Below the pieces are notes generated by a model that saw only the letters and a program-made list of their open reading frames with translations, made no database searches and was not told where the DNA came from. From NCBI GenBank assembly GCA_036571765.1, contig BROE01000019.1, positions 8,829,454 through 8,893,453 on the forward strand: DNA of 64,000 nucleotides. The letters are read 5' to 3'. Shown piece after piece: positions 57,401 to 64,000 of the stretch. This stretch comes from Plecoglossus altivelis. Lineage: Eukaryota; Chordata; Actinopteri; Osmeriformes; Plecoglossidae. The position numbers and the translations under genes are program-made. Within the stretch, counting starts at the first letter, position 1, and the number at the start of each line of letters is the position of its first letter.

Positions 57401-57863
57401 ATAAAAGCGTGGAGCTGAATACATTTTACGGTACGCACTCTTCCGAATGCCCGCTGAGCGGAGGACAAGTTTGCACCGACCTCTGATCTGTCATCTGGCC
57501 ATGTTTCCACATGACCGCGTCGGCATATGGCGGTGTCGTCAGAGCTCCACGTCGACAGGGGCCGCACGGGGGGGGGGGGGGGGTCAACACGGAGGGGCCC
57601 TTCCTCTCGCTCTCCTTCTCTTTTTTTTGTCTCCCTCCCTCGCTCCTTCTCTCTCTCCCCCTCTCTCTGCTCCCTTCCCCGTTCCGCCTCGTCCTCCTCT
57701 GATGGGCTGTATAAATAGCTGCTTGTTCGTTGTTCCTCTGTTTTGTAAGACGTTTGCGCTCATTAACTGGGTTGAGATGACCCAACTACTCCAATTACAG
57801 CGTGGAAGAGAGGCAGACAGATAGTGGCAGAGAGGCAGACAGATAGTGGCAGAGAGGCAGACA
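57401..57863. other. kcnip1 intron DNA with a G run and 22-bp repeats beside the gap
   Basis: Contains a run of 14 G (57569-57582), a CT tract (57600-57680), a unique stretch 57690-57795 with TATAAATA, and about three copies of GAGAGGCAGACAGATAGTGGC running into the gap. Confidence 0.6.
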
Positions 57864-57927
57864 NNNNNNNNNNNNNNNNNNNNNNNNNNNNNNNNNNNNN
57901 NNNNNNNNNNNNNNNNNNNNNNNNNNN
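57864..57927. other. Assembly gap (64 N)
   Basis: Run of N inside a purine-rich repeat. Confidence 1.
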
Positions 57928-59100
57928 GAGACGAGGGGGAAGAGAAAACGAGAGGGAGGGAGTGGAAGAGGAAGAGGGAAAAATGGGGAGAAAACATGAG
58001 GGAGCCACATAGAGAGAGCGAGAGAGAGAGAAAGAGAGAGAAAGGGAAGACAGAGATGGGTAAACAAGAGGGTGAATGAAAGATGGTAAAAATGTAGAGT
58101 TAAGGACCAGATGTACCTTTTACCATCAAAATGAACTGCAAGACAAACCCATGCTGAGGGTCAGAAACTGCCCCCCCTTAATGGGCAGACAGGTCTGGCT
58201 CCAGTGCCTGTCTGGCGTCTGTAGCTTGGCAGGCATTAGCCTGTTGATGAGAGCTAGCCTGCATGGTTAACACTATGACATGAATACACTATAACACTGT
58301 CAACCAGTTTGACATAATCTGGGAATGCGGACAAACTCCTGTAATATGAACACTCTGAGATGCTAGGCTAGTGTCAAGGGAGCCCGGCACACACACATAC
58401 ACACGTGCACACACACACACGCACGCACACGTGCGCACACACACACACACACACACATACACATACATGCGCACACACACATATGAAATATGTATATCAA
58501 TACACCAACCATGACTGGATCAGACCAGTCAAGACCTTGAGACATATATCATGGTGCATGTGTGTGAAGGAAGTAAGAAAAGATGGTATCAGAATGAGAG
58601 AGGTGAAAGGAAGAGAGGAAGAGAGAGGCTTTGGAGAGTGAGAGAGAGAGTGAGGGGGAGAGAGAGACAGCGAGGGAGAGAGAGAGGGAGAAGGCGAGAG
58701 AGAACGTAAGAGAGAGCGGGAGAAGATGAGAGAGAGAGAAGGAGAACCAAATGTTTTCTGCTGTACTAAACCTCCATACAAACTCCTTAGGCTTTGCAGG
58801 AACAGCTTCAAACATTTCCGTGATTTTGTCTTTTTGCCCAGAACTTCTAATCCCATTGGCACCAAACCCAGAATGCTAATCTTCTGCTGATTGTGTAACA
58901 GACACTATGTTTTATATAAGTGTGTGTGTGGGCAAGGTCCTCTCGTGTGCTTGTAGGGTGTGTTTACATTAGTTTGTGTGTGACTATGGGTGTTTGTGCT
59001 TTTGGTGTGAGTGCACATCCATAATGAGTCCTGCGTCAGCGCTGGATACAATCTCTCTCTCTCCAAAAAAAAAAGAAGTTCAATACTCTTTCAACATTTT
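57928..59100 (-). other. kcnip1 intron DNA, simple repeats
   Basis: GA arrays at 57928-58060 and 58600-58745, (CA)n at 58388-58490 and GT-rich sequence at 58918-59010. No exon is recognised. Confidence 0.6.
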
Positions 59101-59429
59101 TGGCTTTTAATTGCGGTCGTTTTTTTCTCCTCTCTTGGCCGAAGAAAACTCCGGAAGGCTTAAAGAACCTTCTGGAAAGCGAGCGGCCTTGACGCTGGGT
59201 GCAAAAAACACCTCAAACGCCGGTGTTACTGTTTGGTTTCTCGCCCCTGACTTCCTGGAACAACACGGGCTTCGCCAGCTGCCATCGGTGACGTCTCTGG
59301 CCAGACGTGAGAACTCACATCAGCGCACGCGATCACTCGAGATTGGTCAAAACCAGGCCTTGGCTTTCATCGCCGACGGACCTGTGAGGACCGGACATTT
59401 CTGATCCTTCATCGTCTGCCCCACTTTTA

Positions 59430-59495
59430 CTGTAACTTGCGCTAATGTACTATTTGTGCGTCGCTTGGGATGAAAGCGTCTGCTAAATCCCAAAC
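59430..59495 (+). mobile_element. SINE/L2-like 3' tail
   Basis: TTGTGCGTCGCTTGGGATGA followed by AAGCGTCTGCTAAATCC is a close match to the common fish SINE/L2 tail. The upstream 300 bases (59110-59430) may be its body but I do not recognise the family. Confidence 0.6.
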
Positions 59496-60395
59496 TGGAA
59501 ATGTGACGGGCTAGTTCCTGTCAACAAGTTAGACTGTCGGAGAGCTGTAAAATGTTGTCCATAGATTCTGGTGGCGCAGAAACACAGCATGGACAGTATG
59601 CGAGCGCTTAAGATCTTCATGGGTTCCTATGTGTCTTTGTGTCTGAAGGAACATGCAAGCTCTGGTTAAATCACGGTCCTGGAGCAAGTCATTACACATC
59701 TTGAATATGGATGTTTCAGCATTCCGTTACTTCTCTTCTATCAGTCTCTTATCTCCTGCTGTCAGCCTCTTCCTCTCTTCCTCTCTTCCCCTCTTCCCCT
59801 CTGCCTCCCCCCATCCTTCCCTTCACGGGAAAACGCTCTCAGCCACATCTGAGCGTAAACAGTTCATGCTTTTAGAAAGACCAATCAGAAACTGTTTGGT
59901 AACCACCCCCAAACATACTTACACACAAACACGTGCGCACACACATACACACACACGTGCACTAGACACACGCGCACAGACACGTGCACACATGCACATT
60001 TTCGTACTCACACAGACACACACACACACACACATTAAAAGTATAATTAAATTGCAAACCTTCAATATAATGCCCTTGAAACAAATCAAAATACGCATGC
60101 CTAATATAATGAAGATCATAATTCATTATAATAATGATGTCCCTTTAGCTGAAAATCAATGGAGAAGCGTATCCACACAGACGCACATATACAGAAAGAT
60201 ACTTACTATTTCTCGTACTTCTTCTGTAGTTCACCTGCTTGGTGTGCATGGAGAAGGTCCCTAGCACCACCCCCATGCTGTCTCTGTCTCAGTCCGTCTC
60301 TAAAGAACAACCTTTGGGGTCTATCACTCGACCCCTGCTTCTACCAGGTCAACTCTGCTGGCCCTGCCTCCCACTTCCTACTGTCTCTCCTTGTC
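59496..60395 (-). other. kcnip1 intron DNA, no exon seen
   Basis: Unique sequence with (CA)n-rich stretches at 59920-60035. No coding exon is supported on either strand. Confidence 0.5.
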
Positions 60396-60940
60396 TCACT
60401 CTTGGTCTCTCTTCTAGTCTCTCTCCTGCTCTCTGTACTACTCTTTCCTGGACTCTCTCCTGCTCTCTCTATTGGTGTCTTTCTCCTGGTCTCTTTCTCT
60501 TGGTCTCTCTTCTGGTCTCTCTCCTGGTCTCTATCTTGGTCTATGTATTACTCTCTCCTGGTCTCTATCTTGGTCTATATATTACTCTCTCCTGGTCTCT
60601 ATCTTGCTTTATGTATTACTTTCTCCTAGTCTCTCTCCTGGTGTCTCTCCTGCTCTCTCTGTTGCTCTCTTTGTTATTTCAAATAGCTGCTGCGTTGGTC
60701 CACCAGTCCTCTCTCACTCAAGTGCGTTTCTGCTCTGCAGTGAAGCAAGGTCTCTGTTCCATAGATCTGTGATCCTCTCTCTCTCCCTCTCCCTCCCTCT
60801 CTCTCCCTCTCTCTCCCTCTCTCTCTCCCTCTCTCCCTCTCCCTCTCCCTCTCTCCCTCTCCCTCTCTCTCTCTCCCTCTTTGATTTGTTTTCCTTCTCT
60901 CTGAATCCCCCTCCCTCTCTCTACGACTCCCCTCTGTCCT
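60396..60940. repeat. CTCTCTCCTGGTCTCTATCTTGG minisatellite and (CT)n
   Basis: At 60396-60690 there are tandem units built on TCTCTCCTGGTCTCT with a longer TATCTTGGTCTATGTATTAC module. At 60775-60880 there is (CT)n/(CCCT)n. Confidence 0.85.
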
Positions 60941-61039
60941 TTTTGAGGGATGCATGTTGCCAGGATGAAAGGCAGGAGGAAGAGAGAAGGAGAAAGGGGG
61001 GCGAGGGAGGGAGAGACCGAGCGAGAGAGGGTGTAGTGA

Positions 61040-61590
61040 TGTGGAGAAAGCATGTCTGTCTTTCCTCCTATTCAGCTGTTATTTACGTCAAATGAAACCA
61101 GTGGTACGGTTAACCCTCACAGAGCGTCCTTAATTATATTTGATTACCCAGGAGTCTCTGGAACACAGCCCATTATACTATCACACCGGAGCCCACAGGT
61201 GATGAAGTTGTTATGCCGTTGTGGTTTTCGAATGTGCCACAGTGCCAATTACCACAAGCTACGTACACTTGTGGTTCAAGTCCTCACATGTTCTAAGCTC
61301 AATCAAGACAGCAAATGATGGAAATACATCAATTCCATGAATGTTTGACAAAGAAAAAAAAATCGGAGTGAAATCATTTTTCCTGACCCCAAATTGGAAA
61401 ATCTCTTCTCGGTGCGTAAACAAGTCATTGTTAGAATCGATGTGATTGGTGTGTTATTAGTCGATCATCCAGGTCAGTAGGAGGATCACAGCTTAATTTT
61501 CTTGCTTATTAAAGTGGCACTGTAGGGAACTAGGAGCTCAGAGCTGACATTCACCAAGACAATCTGAAGACTACTGAATAATTAAAGAAC
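61040..61590. other. Repeat-poor AT-rich island in kcnip1 intron
   Basis: About 550 bp of unique sequence between microsatellites, with no exon. It could be a conserved element, but nothing in the sequence proves it. Confidence 0.25.
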
Positions 61591-61599
61591 AATAGCAGT

Positions 61600-61613
61600 C
61601 TCTCTTTCTCTCA

Positions 61614-61661
<48 letters not shown>

Positions 61662-61693
61662 GTCTCTGTCTGTCTCTCTCTCTCTCTCTCTCG

Positions 61694-61735
<42 letters not shown>
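61600..61735. repeat. (CT)n followed by (CA)n
   Basis: A compound microsatellite: about 90 bp of CT/CTGT then about 40 bp of pure CA. Confidence 0.95.
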
Positions 61736-61738
<3 letters not shown>

Positions 61739-62060
61739 GGGAATCTGAGAAAAAGTCAAGGACTCTGATGAGCAGATACAAGGACAAGAGGCTGGCTGAT
61801 GAGGAGGAAAAAGAGGATTTTCTGTTTTCTACCATGTGAGGAGTTTTTATCCTCGGTCGACATCGAGCGAACCCAGAGAGGCAGCCTTCCTGCTGAGGTT
61901 CTGTCCCCTTTAAGACGCCTCAAATAAACCCTCTCCAGAGCTTTCATCCCTCTTACCTCTCATCTCTCCGTCTCGCTCTCTAATCTTCACCTTAACATCC
62001 TCTCCTTCATCTCCTCATTTCACCTCCGCTGCAACTTAGAAGGGAGGAGAACAGAGGAGG

Positions 62061-62465
62061 GTGGAGGTGATGGACCAGGAGGGAGAAGGAGGAAAGGAGA
62101 GTGGAGGTGATGGACCAGGAGGGGGGAGGAGGAAAGGAGAGTGGAGGTGATGGACCAGGAGGGGGGAGGAGGAAAGGAGAGTGGAGGTGATGAACCAGGA
62201 GGGAGAAGGAGGAAAGGAGAGTGGAGGTGATGGACCAGGAGGGAGGAGGAGGAAAGGAGAGTGGAGGTGATGGACCAGGAGGGGGGAGGATGAAAGGAGA
62301 GTGGAGGTGATGGACCAGGAGGGAGAAGGAGGAAAGGAGAATGGAGGTGATGGACCAGGAGGGGGGAGGAGGAATGGAGAGTGGAGGTGATGGACCAGGA
62401 GGGGGGAGGAGGAAAGGAGAGTGGAGGTGATGGACCAGGAGGGAGAAGGAGGAAAGGAGAGTGGA
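62061..62465. repeat. Minisatellite with an exact 40-bp unit, 10 copies
   Basis: The unit starts GTGGAGGTGATGGACCAGGA and continues with GGGAGAAGGA or GGGGGGAGGA and then GGAAAGGAGA. Copies start at every 40 bp from 62061 to 62421, with a broken one at 62461. There are no length changes, only point variants, chiefly the GAGAA/GGGGA choice. The reverse strand is open in all three phases. Confidence 0.95.
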
Positions 62466-62910
62466 GTTTAGGGTTAGAAGCAGAGGAAGAGAGGTCTGGA
62501 GATGAGAAGAAAATGAAGGAGAGCCAAAAAAAGACTTTGCTCAGCTTCACAAAATGAATTGTATTCCATGCAAATAGCGGACAAAGTGGCATGTCAGGAA
62601 GTGGTAGCAGAGCTGGTACAGGTGTCCAGGACTGCTCTGTTTACTCTCAGGTCAGAGGAGCTTGTATCCTGGGTTGACCACACCACGTGTGTCGTGAGTG
62701 ACAGTGTTGTCATAGTGATGGAGAACGCCATCCAGTAGCTTGTCTATTCTGGTGCTCTACTCCAAACCGAGTGGGAGTCTATGGAGGGAGGGAGACCATT
62801 GGATGCCACACTAAAACCTACAGTTAATGTCCATAGACTTCCATTAGGTTTGGACAGTTGGACATCGCCCAAAGGTAATGTGCTGCTGATCTGTTCTGTA
62901 AGTCTGTCTG
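62466..62910 (-). other. kcnip1 intron DNA, no exon seen
   Basis: Unique sequence; no coding exon is supported. Confidence 0.5.
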
Positions 62911-62913
62911 AAC

Positions 62914-62999
<86 letters not shown>

Positions 63000-63028
63000 G
63001 CTCTCTCTCTCTCTGCTCTCTCTCTCTC

Positions 63029-63068
<40 letters not shown>
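62914..63068. repeat. Long (CT)n microsatellite
   Basis: About 155 bp of CT with a few TCTCG and CTGCT interruptions. Confidence 0.95.
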
Positions 63069-63069
<1 letters not shown>

Positions 63070-63790
63070 AAGAGAGAAAGACTGGTGCCCTCTGCTGGTT
63101 CAAGAAGACAACACACTACTCAGTCATGTCCAGTTGCAGGACACTTCTTGTCTGCTCTCCTCTCTGTTACTGATGTTTTCTAACAAACACAGACTCATAC
63201 AGAGCAGGAATATTACTTCCACTTCATGTTGTACATTTACACAGTAAGCCCGCCACTGGTGAGGTTGAGTTTGCGGTAAAAGGCGATGGAGTTACAAATT
63301 CTGAACAGCAGGTGGCAGCATAGTCTGGGTCTTTAACTCCACGAAGCAGCTCTGGACCACGACAGCATCAGGACTCAGTGAAATATCACATTGGACTGCT
63401 CCTACTTCGAACTCACAGTAAAACGTTATAAATCATGGGGATAGGACGGAATTTATGAGAAAACTACAGACAAAAAGTAGACTTTCCGCTTCAGAAAATG
63501 CAAAATTGAGCAAATGCTGATTCAGTGAGGGGATAGTTGGATGACACTTGGTTTCATGTCCTGCAAGTCCTCAAACATCAACACATGCTGTGTTTTAGGA
63601 TCATGGCAACGTGAGGCATGTATCAGAAAAAGGAATAGGTCTGTAAAGTGGAGGAAGCGATGGTGAACCCTGGAGATAAAAATAAATGTTGTGAGCTTGG
63701 AGATTACGTAAAAAGGGAGGGTAAGTGATTTAAAAATTTAAAGTGAGGACGCACACTGTCAGCTTCAATCGACAACCATTCCAGCTGGAG
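63069..63790 (-). other. kcnip1 intron DNA, no exon seen
   Basis: Unique AT-rich sequence with no supported exon on either strand. Confidence 0.45.
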
Positions 63791-63794
63791 TAGA

Positions 63795-64000
63795 GAGGGA
63801 AAGAAAGATAGAGGGATAGAGAGATTAGTAGAGCTAGGAGAGAGAGAGAGGGGAGAGAGAGAGGGAGAGAGGCAGGTGAGAGAGAGGGAGAGAGAGAAGA
63901 GAGAGAGGGAGAGAGAGAGTGAGAGGAGGAGAGAGAGAGAGGAGAGAGGGAGAGAGAAGAGTGAGAGAGAGAGAGAGAGAGAGGGAGAGAGGGAGAGAGA
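63795..64000. repeat. (GA)n array at the right edge
   Basis: GA/GGGAGAGA repeats running off the window. Confidence 0.9.

Noticed and set aside
59111..59404. 97-codon plus-strand frame
   Set aside because: It precedes a SINE tail and probably belongs to a repeat body or random open frame. No motif was recognised.
62020..62592. 190-codon Ser/Pro-rich minus-strand frame
   Set aside because: Translation of the 40-bp minisatellite. The period is not a multiple of three and all phases are open, so there is no coding constraint.
1..64000. CRISPR arrays, prophage, plasmid or bacterial operons
   Set aside because: All direct repeats are eukaryotic micro- or minisatellites without spacer structure, and the genes are spliced vertebrate genes.

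Overview
This is vertebrate nuclear DNA, almost certainly from a ray-finned (teleost) fish. The genes have GT-AG introns and AATAAA signals, non-coding DNA is full of (CA)n, (CT)n and (GA)n arrays, and the SINE tails and hAT-like palindromic MITEs are of fish type. The PLAC8-like gene and the intronless UGT are also typical of fish. There is no operon logic: each gene has its own promoter. Two runs of N (29105-29278 and 57864-57927) are assembly gaps inside purine-rich repeats.

Left part (1-21 kb): repeat-rich DNA with a fresh tandem duplication of about 0.8 kb (1244-2878), then claudin-7 (cldn7, +, four exons), a two-exon CaMKII-inhibitor-like gene (-, 12973-13584), a PLAC8/onzin-like gene (+, three exons) and a single-exon UDP-glucuronosyltransferase (+). 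Two copies of one palindromic MITE family lie at about 11.45 and 20.8 kb.

Middle (21-37 kb): I see no protein-coding gene. Long microsatellites alternate with AT-rich, repeat-poor islands that carry homeodomain- and POU-type motifs. These are candidate conserved regulatory blocks for the homeobox gene that follows.

Right part (37-64 kb): tlx3 (+, three exons), npm1 (-, eleven coding exons, complete) and kcnip1 (-, seven 3' coding exons; its first exon was not found). From memory TLX3, NPM1 and KCNIP1 are also close neighbours on human 5q35, so this is a conserved neighbourhood. Exon boundaries of all multi-exon genes were read base by base and the phases agree.

Most noteworthy: (1) npm1 introns hold four candidate box C/D snoRNAs. 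Three are copies of one guide with 14 nt of complementarity to 28S rRNA, and one has 13 nt of complementarity to 18S rRNA. (2) The CaMKII-inhibitor-like gene keeps the PKLGQIGRSKR core but differs from CAMK2N1 and CAMK2N2, and may be a third vertebrate paralogue. Homologies were judged from memory; no database search was run.
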